DNA from: Drosophila pseudoobscura | Lineage: Eukaryota > Arthropoda > Insecta > Diptera > Drosophilidae | NCBI RefSeq assembly: GCF_009870125.1 | Contig: NC_046679.1 | Location: 2,542,001 to 2,606,000 of the forward strand | Direction: 5' to 3' | DNA: 64,000 nucleotides | Part shown: piece by piece, positions 32,382-43,193 of the stretch | How positions within the stretch are numbered: the first letter of the stretch is position 1 | Layout of the letters: each line of letters begins with the position of its first letter | Notes under the pieces: generated by a model | The model's database searches: none | Seen by the model: the letters and a program-made list of their open reading frames with translations, nothing else | Told to the model about the DNA's origin: nothing | Translations under genes and position numbers: made by a program

Positions 32382-34669
32382 GGCCGGGCATCGGATCGGT
32401 CTCCGCCTCCTGCCTCTTCCTCTTTTCGGCGTCCTCCCGTCTTCAGCATCATTAGTTTTGAGATTTTTATGTATTGTATGCTCTGTGCTCTGTGTGCTCT
32501 GTGCTCTGGTCGGGTCGGGTCTCCTATTGCATGCTGTTAGAGCCGCGATTGTTCAGGATGGGATTTGATTGTGACCATGGCAGTGCCACAATAAAAACTG
32601 AAACTCTTCTTCGTCTCCCAAGTCTCCCCCCTCTCTCTCTCTCGATCTATCTATCTGCTGTGTCTCAGGTTTTTTCCGTGGGTCCGTGTGTGGGTAATTG
32701 TAAAAACAATTTAGACGAATTTTCCAGTTCAATTGCGCTTTTAATTTAAATTGCAGGCTAACTTGCCTTTGCTGGCTGGCACAAATCAATTGTCAGTCCA
32801 TTTTGGAGTTGAAAGTTCCATGCGCGAAAATTGCCCAAGATGATCATGAGATGCCATGCCATGCCATGCCATGATCATGGACTGGACTGGTCTAGAGTGG
32901 AGTGGAGTTGAGAGGAGCTCCCCTTTTCTGCAATGGACAAATGTTGAGATGTCAGTGGAAATGTAAATGGAAATGGAGCTTAGAGCCGCCTCTGAGAATG
33001 TCAATTTGGCGGAATTTCGATGGGAGTTAATTAACGATCGAGTGATCGAATTGCTTGTTTGGACTGATCGGCAGATCCTCAGTTACAATACTCCTGAATA
33101 CACAATATACTTGATCCGAGAATGATATCAGAGATACGAGGGGAAATAGATCAAGCTGTGAGTTGATGAATAGTTGGATAGAAAGATACAAGAGACAATA
33201 CGTCTCCTGTGCCGTGCAAACAATAAATTTGATCTAGGATGGATGTAAGGGATGAAGAGGTGGATTCTTCGAGCTCCTATTGAACAGCAGATTCTCAATT
33301 GATTGATGTGCGACAGATCCCAGCGATGCGATAAGTACAGATAGATTCGTCAAGCTCTTACAGATCAGCAGCTCAACATTGAATGGCGCAACACACACGC
33401 AAGTACATACATACATACATATGTATATCTCTGACTCAATGGAAGAACCTCTTCCAGCTCTTCAAACATTCTCCTCGTCTCTTTTATAATCCCAGCTCTT
33501 CCAATTTCTATTTGTAGAATGTAACAATCATTGATGACTGTTTAATAGGCAAACATTTTGGAGTACTTCAGATTGTGTGGCCGCCTGGAGACTGTCAAGC
33601 TCCCTGGTACTTATTGACCACTTGAAGCCTTTCACCATTGCTTCTGGGCCGAAACCGAATCTGAAGCTGAAGCCGGGGAGCAGTAAGCGCCGACTGGCGA
33701 CTGGGGACTGGGGACTGCACTCGAAGCTGGGTTTCGTTCGGTTCGGGCTCCTCAAGTGAGGAACATTAAAGCCTAAGAACAACAAATCGCCTGCTGCTAA
33801 ATTTCACTGTTTATTTCTTGTGCTTGAGCTGAAATTAAAAGACTATAAACAATCGTGAGAATGGCACTTGAACATGTTCAAAACTATAATGGCCTAAAAC
33901 GAAATGTGCAAGAGAAGCCGCTGACGCTGCCGTTGCCGAAGATGAAGATGCGGATGGGGATGGGGATGGGGATGGAGGAGATGGGGGAAACGACAGAGAT
34001 GGCAAATGGACAAACCAACAAGCTCCACAGCCACAGCTCCAGCCACAGTCGCAGTCGCACAACCAAAGCCAAAGCCAACAAACGGAGCGAGCCATGGACA
34101 AGCGGCTAAATGAGCAGACAGTCAATCAACTTTTAGTCAAAAGCAACAGCAACAGCAACAACAATCATGACTGGGCCTATGACTATGACGTTGTTGGCAT
34201 CAAAGAGAAAAGCGCGCGCTCGTCTCGGCTCGGCTCGGCTTGGCTCAATTCAAGCCAAACCAAAACGATCACGAGATCTGGCCTGGTCTCTGCTCTGCTC
34301 TGCTCTTCTCTGCCTTGGCCAAGATGATTTAAACAGAGCACTGCTGCACTGAGAAAACTATTACAAAATGATCAAAACAACTAAAACAAAATCAAATCAG
34401 CCGAAGACGATGTTCCTCAGATGTTGATGTTGATGCTGGATGCTGGATGCTGATGTCGTGGCGGCCTGATCTGTTGGACCTGAAGCGGCAATGGGCTATT
34501 GCTATGGCGATCGTATCGTATCGGATTGGATCGGTTCGAGACTCGATTACAATAATTACAATCGGCTACGCGCGATTCACCAAATCACAGCAACAACAAA
34601 GTCTCTCTTGGTGGTAGTGTATGAACACACATATCTGCATCTGTATCCGAGTATCTGTGTGTACACACA

Positions 34670-34700
34670 GAGAGAGAGCGAGAGAGAGAGAGAGAGAGAG
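34670..34700. repeat. (GA)n tract
   Basis: Fifteen GA units with one C interruption; a potential GAGA-factor or CLAMP binding site. Confidence 0.85.
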
Positions 34701-35650
34701 GTACGGGACCAACTATTACGTGCATATAAACAATTTTTATAAGAAATTGAAGCCAAGAAGCAGAATTAAAACAAAACTCATCAACGGCATCCACTTCCAC
34801 ATCCACAGCCATAGCCAGAACCACGTCGTTGGGGATACGATACCAACACTCACTTGGGAGCTGCTCACACACACTTACCCACATGCACGAGTCAATTGCT
34901 GTGTCTGTTGCTGGGGCTGGAGAAAAGAACCGAACCGAGCAGAAAAGAAAAGAACAGAACAGAACAGACAGAGATCCATCTTCAGCATCTGGGCTCACGC
35001 TCAGTTCCCAGTCCCCAGTCCCCCCAGCCAGCCCCTGCCCCTGCCCCTGTCTCTATTTGAGCATCAAAACAATCTTCAGCTAACTGCTCTGCTCTGATCC
35101 GGCAAAAAGGGCCAACACTCACTCGTTCAGCTATGAGCGTGAGCCGGGTATTAGGGATGTCAATAACTTTTAAATGATCGATTTGTCGATTTTCAATCAA
35201 TTTTTACGATTTTCGCTTAATCGAAGACAAAATTAGTTCTGAAGGGGAAGATCCCTGCAGTTCCTGTATGTATCATAGAGATAGAAGTAAGGATGATTTC
35301 CTGCTGGCTTCGAATAGATGAAAGATAGTTACATGGGTTCGTACATCCCTAAATATTTGCTAACAGCTCTGTGGCTACCGTGAAAGGAAAGGGTTCGATT
35401 CAGCTACGAGCGATTAAGCTGTGTATCTACTAGGCTCCATTTGGCAAAGCGAATCGGGCAAAACGAGAAATTGAAAAGACAGTTACAACGTCATAATGAA
35501 GCTCGGGTCTTCCTCCGGCCCGCTCCCCTTTCATCGTGGCGGCCCTGTGCCTGGCCATGCCCCCTCTCTCTGTGTGAGTGACGACCGCGAGAGCTGTGGC
35601 AAAAGTTTACAAAAATCCACAGCAACCGCATGCTACACATAAACACACAA

Positions 35651-35676
35651 ACACACACACACACACACACACACAC
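35651..35676. repeat. (AC)n microsatellite
   Basis: Thirteen uninterrupted AC units. Confidence 0.9.
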
Positions 35677-37798
35677 CCTGACAGGCAGGCCCGATCGTGA
35701 TGTTGTTGTATATAGGGGAGCATTGGCTTTTTTTTGCGAGATTGAAAAGTACATGGCAACCAGAATGAGAACCTGAAAGATAAGAGAGAAGAGAGCAGCT
35801 TGTTTCACGTTCATTTGATTCTGACGATCGATCAGCTGTTCTGCTTACTGGCAAAAAAATGGTGATGATTCGGCCATATTCAACCCATATTATCCCTCTT
35901 CGAATCGATTAATTTTTGATATATGTGTGTACATATAAATCTGATTGTTTCCTTACAATGAATTCTAGAGTCCAGACCAACACTGCAGCAGATGTAACTG
36001 CACAGCCTCACGGTTCTTCTGTTCTGTGCTGCCTTCGCTTCTAGCCGCAGGCACGCACACAATCACCAACTACATACATTGCCCCCACACACACCTACGG
36101 TACATGGTGCACTTACATTGCAACTGGCTTTTGGTCTATAATTCTTGTTTCTGGTTTTCGTGCTGCCAAGATAAGGAGTGGGACATGGCCAGCGCAAAGC
36201 GCACAGCACACAGCACACAGCGCACAGCGCAGCATCATCGTCGTCATCATCATTATCATGGAGCCGATGGTGGAGCCGAGCCGCGATGGGGCAACAGGAA
36301 ACTACAGCAGCATGGCGCTTTGTCTCTTCTCCCAGGAGAAGAGGAAGCGGACCAGTAATATTTACATTTATTGCAAAATTATGCATACTTTTTTGCTGTT
36401 TGTATGCAGGCATTTTTATTTGCAGACCATCTTTTTTGCGAATAATCAACCTAAGAATGTATGGCTATGCTGTGCTACGCTATTATTCCAATATGTCATT
36501 GCAGCTTTGCAGTGCGCTGCCCAACACTGGCAAATAGAGTTGCTGTAAATTGAACAATCAACGCCGCGCCGTTGACTTGGAAAAATCAACAACGCCATAT
36601 ATTAATGAGTTTGTAATTTGAATAAAATTTATGACGTGAACCCATTTCTATGAGGTCGAGCAATCTCTCTGTGGTTTCCAAGTCTCCTTCCTCATTTGCC
36701 TCTTTCTCTATTTCTCTCCGTTTTGGACTCGGGGGGGAAAAGCATTGCGATTGCTACTAATGGCCGGAGATTTTCATGGAAAGTTGGTGCGGTTGCTTGT
36801 TGCTTTTTCTTGTTTTATGAAAATTTCACGCTAGTCGAAAAGAATTATTAATTGCGCAGCAGCAAAGGCAACCACCACCACCACCACCACCGCAACCACA
36901 CCATGGCACACAAAAATCCAAAAAGTGGGAATTATGCATCGCTGCGCAGAAGCAGAACGCAGTACAAACAGTCACACACACACACACACACATACAGACA
37001 CATCACACTCACACACATAGAAACATGAAAAAAACAGCAGTCTGTAAGCGCGTGTAAAAATATGGTAAACATGGAAATACGTAATAACAGTGTAACAAAA
37101 AAGGGAAATATAAAATCAGGTACAAATTTCCACCAAAAACAGTTTACATCGCTCGCTCCGTCGACGTCGGGGGGCCGTTGAGCTGCAATCTAACTGACGA
37201 CTACAGACGGAATACTGCGACTGGGGATGGGGCTGGTCTCTGCTCTGGTTGGGGCTTTGGCCTGACTTTGACGATTTCGTGGTCACACAGTGTGAAGAAT
37301 GGCTAGGAAATATTGTATGCACCGTTGTTTGGTGGGCTGTTACAGATTTACAGATTATTGCGCCAGATAACAAATGAAAGTGCCCCGGCATTTGTTGCTC
37401 CGCTGGCTGGGGTTGTGAGTGGATGAAGAAAACGCAGGAGGAGGTGATTGCCACAACAAAAGAAACACAAAGTTGATTCAACAATTTCCTTTTTTTTTAT
37501 CTGTAAGAGAGTTTCTGATTCCTACAGAATAACTGTAATTTTGGGTGGGTTTTGTTTTACATATGGTTTATGAAGAAAGATCGTAGATCGTGGATAAGCA
37601 GCGAAGCTGCGCTTCAGCAATTCTCAGCTCGAAAAAGTGATTAAGCTAATAAATCATTTGGAGTAACCCTGATTTGTTAGATGTGACAATTGCTTGGCAA
37701 CTCTATCCCCCGGAAAAAGTTGTACAGCACTGGCCGAACGAAGAAAAAAAAATTTTGTATCGCCCGTGAAAATATTTTGGGAAAAGAAAAGTGTAATC

Positions 37799-38863
37799 AT
37801 GGCTAACAAATTTGGACACGCTATCTCGAAGCTCCTGCAGCTTTCCAAGGGCTATCTGAAACGCTCACCCGTGCGCCCAAAGTCAAGCTTTTCGGCTCCC
37901 AACTGGATCCCGGGACGTTCAAAATGGCTGGCTTTCGGTGCTCTGACCGGCGGACTGGGGGCGCTGCTATACGCCCTGGATGCGAGTGTGGATGCCTCGC
38001 ACGACTGCGTGCACCCACCGAAGCAGTTTTGGAACCATAAGGGTCTACTGTCGGCCCTCGACAAGGAGGCTGTACGCCGCGGCTACCAGGTGTACAAGGA
38101 GGTGTGCTCCTCGTGCCACTCACTGCAGTACATTGCGTACCGCAATCTGGTCAACAATTGCATGACCGAAGCGGAGGCGAAGGCACAGGCCGAGCAGGTG
38201 ATGGTGAAGGATGGACCCGACGAGAACGGCGAGTACTTTGAGCGTCCGGGCAAGCTGTCCGACTATTTGCCGTCGCCCTATCCGAACGAGGACGCTGCTC
38301 GCTCGGCCAACAACGGAGCCTATCCGCCGGACCTGAGCTACATCGTTTCCGCCCGCAAGGGCGGCGAGGACTACATTTTTGCTCTGCTGACTGGCTACTG
38401 TGATCCACCAGCTGGGTTCGTGCTGCGTGACGGACAGTACTTCAATCCCTACTTCTCTGGCGGCGCCATATCGATGGGTCAGGTCATCAACAATGAGGTT
38501 GTGACCTACGCTGACGAGGAGGTTGCCCCATCGGGGTCCCAGATTGCAAAGGATGTGGTCACGTTCCTCAAGTGGACCTCGGAGCCGGAGGCAGATGAGC
38601 GCAAGCTGCTGCTGATCAGGGTGTTCCTCATTTGTTCATTCCTGATTGGACTCAGCTACTACATCAAGCGCCATAAGTGGTCGGCGTTGAAGTCACGCAA
38701 GATTTTCTACGTGCCGGAGGTCACTGGAAACGGAAATGGCCAGAGCAAGGGAAACGGCCAGGGCAATGCAAAGGCCAAGACCGATGAAGCTTGCCCCAAA
38801 CATGAGCACAACAAGAAGGAGGGAAATGGCAAGAACAACGACGGAGATTGGAAGCCCAAGTAA
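37799..38863 (+). CDS. Cyt-c1L: Cytochrome c1-like protein (complex III, testis-type paralogue)
   Basis: Haem-bearing subunit of the mitochondrial cytochrome bc1 complex, passing electrons from the Rieske protein to cytochrome c. Intronless, 354 aa. ATG at 37799 is the first ATG of the frame. The N-terminus is a basic presequence followed by a hydrophobic sorting segment (WLAFGALTGGLGALLYALDA). Haem attachment CSSCH is at residues 103-107. The axial methionine lies in GGAISMGQ (Met226). The C-terminal membrane anchor is LLLIRVFLICSFLIGLSYYI (about 273-292), then KWSALKSRKIFYVP. Unlike canonical cytochrome c1, which ends soon after this motif, the protein continues for ~48 residues rich in Gly, Asn and Lys. 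Lack of introns and divergence fit a retrocopy; the D. melanogaster counterpart (CG14508, from memory) is testis-biased. ATTAAA lies at 38885-38890. Confidence 0.92.
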   Translation: MANKFGHAISKLLQLSKGYLKRSPVRPKSSFSAPNWIPGRSKWLAFGALTGGLGALLYALDASVDASHDCVHPPKQFWNHKGLLSALDKEAVRRGYQVYKEVCSSCHSLQYIAYRNLVNNCMTEAEAKAQAEQVMVKDGPDENGEYFERPGKLSDYLPSPYPNEDAARSANNGAYPPDLSYIVSARKGGEDYIFALLTGYCDPPAGFVLRDGQYFNPYFSGGAISMGQVINNEVVTYADEEVAPSGSQIAKDVVTFLKWTSEPEADERKLLLIRVFLICSFLIGLSYYIKRHKWSALKSRKIFYVPEVTGNGNGQSKGNGQGNAKAKTDEACPKHEHNKKEGNGKNNDGDWKPK

Positions 38864-39752
38864 TCATCATATACTCAAATATTCATTAAATGCTGTAAAA
38901 AAACATGTTCAAAAACAATAGCTTGCCGCGCGCTGCAATCGATAACAAGCGATAGACAATCCAGGGCGCCACGAAAATAAATACATAATAAAATACCATT
39001 TTCTTATTTTGAGCCGACGGTATATTTAGGTATATTATAGGGGTATTTTTTTCAAATTCTTCTATTAACATTTAATTTTAAAAGATATATGAAGAACTAG
39101 GGATATAGAAACTTCCATTCGCAGGTTTTTTAAATTTTCGATTTGAAAACAGTATCCACATATTAAATTAATGAAGTAGGGTATACTCCGGTTGACAAGC
39201 AAAAAGTCTTCAAATACCAGTAACATGACAACACTGCGACTGTTTTTTTGTTGACCTTTTTTTTGTTTAAACCTTGCTGTAGTCAAAATACAATAAATGG
39301 GGGTACTTAAATGTAACTAATCTTATAGAAAATTTATTCATCAATGATTTAAAATTATGTGGGCAGAGCTAAGGGTTTTAGTTAGTTAGCATTATTCAAC
39401 GGAATATCAAAATTGAGCAATAGAAACGATTTATCTCTAACGTTTTATTTGTTTGACCTTTTTCGCTAAAACGTTTATTTAGACAAATTCCAATAAAAGC
39501 AAGTATTTAAAATAAGCCAGTCAAGTAGAAAATTGATTCATTAATCGGATAAAATTATGTGGGCAGGGCTGCGAGACCTATCTGGCTATTAATATTCGAC
39601 GGAATATCAAAAATGAGGAATATGTATGATGGAACTTGGATAATTCGGAGTGAGTAACTGAACACTGTTTATTTATTTTTCTTCTGAACACGAGCCCGGC
39701 GACTCGAGTGGACAAAAACAAAACAAAAACAGTCGAAACAGACCCACTAAAA
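38864..39752. other. Intergenic, mostly degenerate repeats
   Basis: AT-rich sequence between Cyt-c1L and Mesh1. It carries GGTATATTTAGGTATATT motifs near 39019 like those upstream of eEF1gamma, and two diverged tandem copies of the dispersed repeat (see 39251-39623). No ORF of interest. Confidence 0.6.
39251..39623. repeat. Dispersed repeat, copies C and B in tandem
   Basis: Two diverged units of about 200 bp. Each runs from TTGACCTTTTT (about 39252 and 39454) to AACGGAATATCAAAA or GACGGAATATCAAAA (about 39403 and 39598). They share AAAATTATGTGGGCAG. The second unit is clearly the closer relative of 13381-13501, 26 kb away. Confidence 0.7.
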
Positions 39753-40411
39753 ATGACAACGAGTCCTTCCAGCAGGTTTATGAAATGCCTGCAGTATGCG
39801 GCACACCAACATCGGGACCAGCGGCGCAAGGTAAGGGAAACTAACCGGGTCTATAGCGATTGTATTGAGCGACAATTTGATTTGTTATAGGATCCCCCGC
39901 AAACGCCGTATGTAAATCATGTGATAAATGTGAGTACGATTCTGGCTGTGGAGGCTTGTATTGAGGATGAGGCCGTGCTAATGGCCGCCCTGCTGCACGA
40001 TGTGGTGGAGGACACCGACGCGACGTTTGCAGACGTGGAGCAATTGTTTGGCGGCGATGTCTGTGGTCTGGTTCGCGAGGTGACCGACGACAAATCGCTG
40101 GAGAAGCAGGAACGCAAACGTTTGCAAATCGCCAATGCGGCCAAGACGAGCCCCAGGGCTAAGCTCATCAAGCTGGCTGATAAGCTGGACAATCTAAGGG
40201 ACTTACTGGTCAACACGCCGCAGGGATGGACGGAGGTAAGAAGAGCTGCCGCCACAGAAAAGTATTCTAAGCAATCCCCCCTTTTCCATCTCAGGAACGT
40301 CGGGAGCTGTACTTCGTTTGGGCCAAGCAGGTGGTGGACAATCTGCGCGGTACCAATGCCAACCTGGAATACAAGCTGGACGAGATCTTCAGACAGCGCG
40401 GGCTTTTGTAA
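39753..40411 (+). CDS. Mesh1: Mesh1, metazoan SpoT homologue (HD-domain hydrolase)
   Basis: Mn-dependent HD hydrolase homologous to the bacterial SpoT/RelA hydrolase domain; removes the 3' pyrophosphate of (p)ppGpp and, in animals, dephosphorylates NADPH. It is needed for starvation responses in flies. Exons 39753-39830, 39891-40235 and 40295-40411 are all phase 0 and give 179 aa. Metal-binding and catalytic motifs are present: HQHRDQRRK, PYVNHV, the HD pair in LLHDVVEDTD (His62-Asp63), TDDKSLEKQERKRLQ, and KLIKLADKLDNLRDL. No synthetase or regulatory domains follow, as expected for Mesh1. It converges on phosphoserine aminotransferase with only 20 nt between the stop codons. Confidence 0.96.
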
Positions 40412-40431
40412 ATATAAATCAACAAGATGTC

Positions 40432-41667
40432 TTATTTTTTATTGTTTTTGTAAAACTCCACCATGAGATTTGCCAGCTGCTGCGTCTCCTCCAGGGTGAC
40501 GGCATTGTACAGCGATGCACGTATACCGCCCACTGAGCGGTGGCCCTTCAGCTGGATCATGCCATCAGCCTCGGCCTTGGCCAGAAATTCCTTCTCCAGT
40601 GCATCATTGCCGGCGGCGCTGCCAATGCGGAATGGAACGTTCATGTGGGAGCGCACATTCGAGTCCACGGGGCAGTAATAGAAGCCGTTGGACTTATCGA
40701 TGGTCTCATAGATGAGCTGCGACTTGGCGTTGGCGAGCTTGGACATGCCAGCGATGCCGCCATTTCGCTTGATCCACTTGAAAACCAAGCCCATCACGTA
40801 GATGCTGCAAAGAACGGAGCACGGATTAGCATTGGGAAAAAAGACAGAAAGCCTGGAAACCTACACAAATGTGGGTGGGGTGTTCATCAGGGAGCTGTTC
40901 TTGTCCATCAGTTGGAAGTTCAGAATGGATGGTGTGCTCTTCAGATGCTTGCCAATCAGATCCTCGCGCACAATTATCACTGTTGTGCCCGCTGGTCCAA
41001 TGTTCTTCTGTGCGCCGGCAAATATTACCCCAAACTTGGCAACATCGATGGGCCGCGAAAGGAAGTTGGACGACATATCAGCCACCAGCGGCACACCGGC
41101 CGGCACTTCTGGCACAAAGTCAAATTCAACGCCCTCGACAGTCTCGTTGTCGCAGTAGTAGACATACGAGGCCTTGGGGTCCAGCTTCCAGCTGTTCTGT
41201 CGGGGCACGGATATGTACTTGGCCTCCTTGGGAAGAACGGCATTCACCTTGCCGTACTGGGCCGCCTCCTTGGCTGCCTTCTCTGACCATGAGCCGGTAA
41301 TGACGTAATCGGCGGTGCCAGTGACACCAATCAGATTGAGGGCGACGGCAGCAAACTGCCCGGTGCCACCGCCCTGCATCAGAAGAACCCTGTAGTTGCT
41401 GGGGATGTTGAGGAGCTCGCGGAGATCGTTGATGGCCGTCTCCTGGATCTTGCCGTAGCTGCTGGAACGGTGGGACATTTCCATAACCGATATGCCGCTG
41501 CCATTGCAGTCAAGAAGATTTTTCTGCACCTCCTTCAGAACCTACGGAATCAGGGCGAATCAGGAAGACCGAAAATCGGTTAGAACTGGTATGAAATATT
41601 CTCGTCTGACCATGCGGCTGACCTCCTCGGGCAATTTGGCGGGACCGGCGGCGAAATTGATAACCAT
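40432..41667 (-). CDS. Psat: Phosphoserine aminotransferase
   Basis: PLP enzyme of the phosphorylated serine pathway: 3-phosphohydroxypyruvate + glutamate to O-phosphoserine + 2-oxoglutarate, in the cytosol. Exons 41667-41623, 41541-40865 and 40804-40432 give 364 aa. It begins [15 protein letters not shown], followed by the conserved [10 protein letters not shown] and [13 protein letters not shown]. The Schiff-base lysine is in [12 protein letters not shown] (about Lys194). NTPPTF and [15 protein letters not shown] complete the class-V aminotransferase signature. The second intron uses donor GT|GTAGGT inside a valine codon. The first donor (GAG|GTCAGC) is weak but gives the right protein. The AATAAA nearest the end overlaps the last codons (40438-40443), so the actual 3' end probably lies inside the Mesh1 locus. 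The equivalent is CG11899 in D. melanogaster (memory). Confidence 0.95.
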
Positions 41668-43193
41668 ACTGAAGCTTGTGCGATCTGTGGACCTCTCTCC
41701 GGCAAGACAAGACTGAAAGTGTTGGAGCTGCTCCCGACGCTGTTGCCGCCGTCACGCGTTCGTGCTGATAAACGAAATGGCAGAAAGAACAGCAACAAGT
41801 CAATGTAAACTGAAACAAAGCGTGTGGGGGAAAAACAGACTTCGGTTGGACAACGAACTCGCATTGTCCAGGGGCGTACTGTGCCCGATGGAGGTGGATC
41901 GCTGCATTGCTCGTGCACACCGAATGCGCCCCTGCACCGCCGGAGAAGCCAGACAATAAAGGCAGATGCAGCGAATTCGATCAAAACAAGTCGCCAAAAG
42001 TCGTCTGCGGTCGACGTCAGACGCGGACTGCAACGCACGAAAACAACATGCGATTCTCCGCCACTGTACTCCCCACTTTCGAGGTGGGTTGCCATGCACC
42101 GTTTGCTGGAGGGAGACGAAAACAACTTGAATTGCAGTAAACAAGCTTCGGGTTGATTGTGCACGTGTGTGTGCGCACAGTAGAGCATCGCTTTAACGTC
42201 ATGCACATGTGTTTTTTTTTACAAGTAACAGCTTATCAGGTAATTCGCTCCGCCCAACTGATTGCGACCTACCGCTACTTTGATTTGTCTATTCAACAGT
42301 ATAGTTTCGTTAATCATTGTCATTGCCACAGGAATCATTGCGGCAAGTAACTTTGAATCTTCCCCCGATTATATCATTACGGTTTAAAAGCTTTAAGTTA
42401 AGTGTGCTTATAGATTTGTATAGTCAAGGCTGCCTATAGATTTTCTTTCAAGTATTCAATTTTCTTAAGTCTATCATTGGACTCATTGTATTCATATGAA
42501 TGAGAATATTGGAAATTGAAGGCTTGCAATTAATAATTTTATGAGCTATTTCTATTGAGCAAAAATTCTCGGAACTTGTTTATGGCTGGTCCCACTCTCA
42601 AGTGATTTCTTATCCGCTTCCTCTGATAAGATGCCAGTAGTTAAAGGGTAGGGCATATAAAGGCCTGGAATATATAGGAATTTCACTAGCCATCTGGCTA
42701 CGGCCTGTGCCTTAATTACTTTATCGCCATAGTCCGGCCCAGTCTCTCTTCATAGCCGGCATGAAAGGTGCTTAAAGTTTCCAATTTACTGGCTGGGCCA
42801 AAACAAATTTCCAATGAGAAGCTGGCCAACGTGTCTGGAAACTTAAACGTGTTCGGCTCGTGCGTCCGATTGCGGCCTAGTGTGGGTGGGTCACTCGGGC
42901 GCACTGGTGGCTTGGTTCGAGTTCTCGGATGTGGGAGGGCCTGTCGGCCATGGTTCTGCAATCTCTGGTCAATTCATAAACGTTAAGCCAAAAAGTCAAT
43001 AATTTTGCTCTGTAATGTTGATTGCACAGCTCAGTGGGGGGCTTGCCCCAAAGACGTCCGTCCGTCCGCCAAATGGGGATTTGAAAAATCTTCAAACAAC
43101 AATTTCCTTTTGACTAATTAGGGTTTTAAAGATTTATTGCCCAGTACAGGGTATATACGAGTACAGCTGTTATAAATAGGTACATAATTTTCG
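41668..43193. other. Upstream region of phosphoserine aminotransferase and intergenic DNA
   Basis: The first ~500 bp is GC-richer and should hold the promoter of the aminotransferase. The rest is AT-rich and includes the 3' region of the reeler gene. No supported coding sequence; no obvious repeats beyond short runs. Confidence 0.5.
43133..43138 (-). terminator. Poly(A) signal of the reeler-domain gene
   Basis: TTTATT on + reads AATAAA on -, 56 nt downstream of the stop codon at 43194-43196. Confidence 0.65.

Larger units (their letters stand above)
28731..37798. other. Gene-poor region upstream of mir-279, up to Cyt-c1L
   Basis: No supported protein-coding gene. Holds a DINE-1-like motif (29538-29570), hexamer tracts (GCCAAA/GCCAGA near 31149-31180; CATAGT near 32341-32381), a GAGA tract (34670-34700) and an AC tract (35651-35676). 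It probably contains cis-regulatory DNA of the microRNA locus or its neighbours. Open frames of 100-180 codons here are mostly translated simple repeats. Confidence 0.5.

Noticed and set aside
35380-35410. GGGTTCGATTC, a possible tRNA T-loop
   Set aside because: Flanking sequence does not fold into a cloverleaf and lacks an A box.
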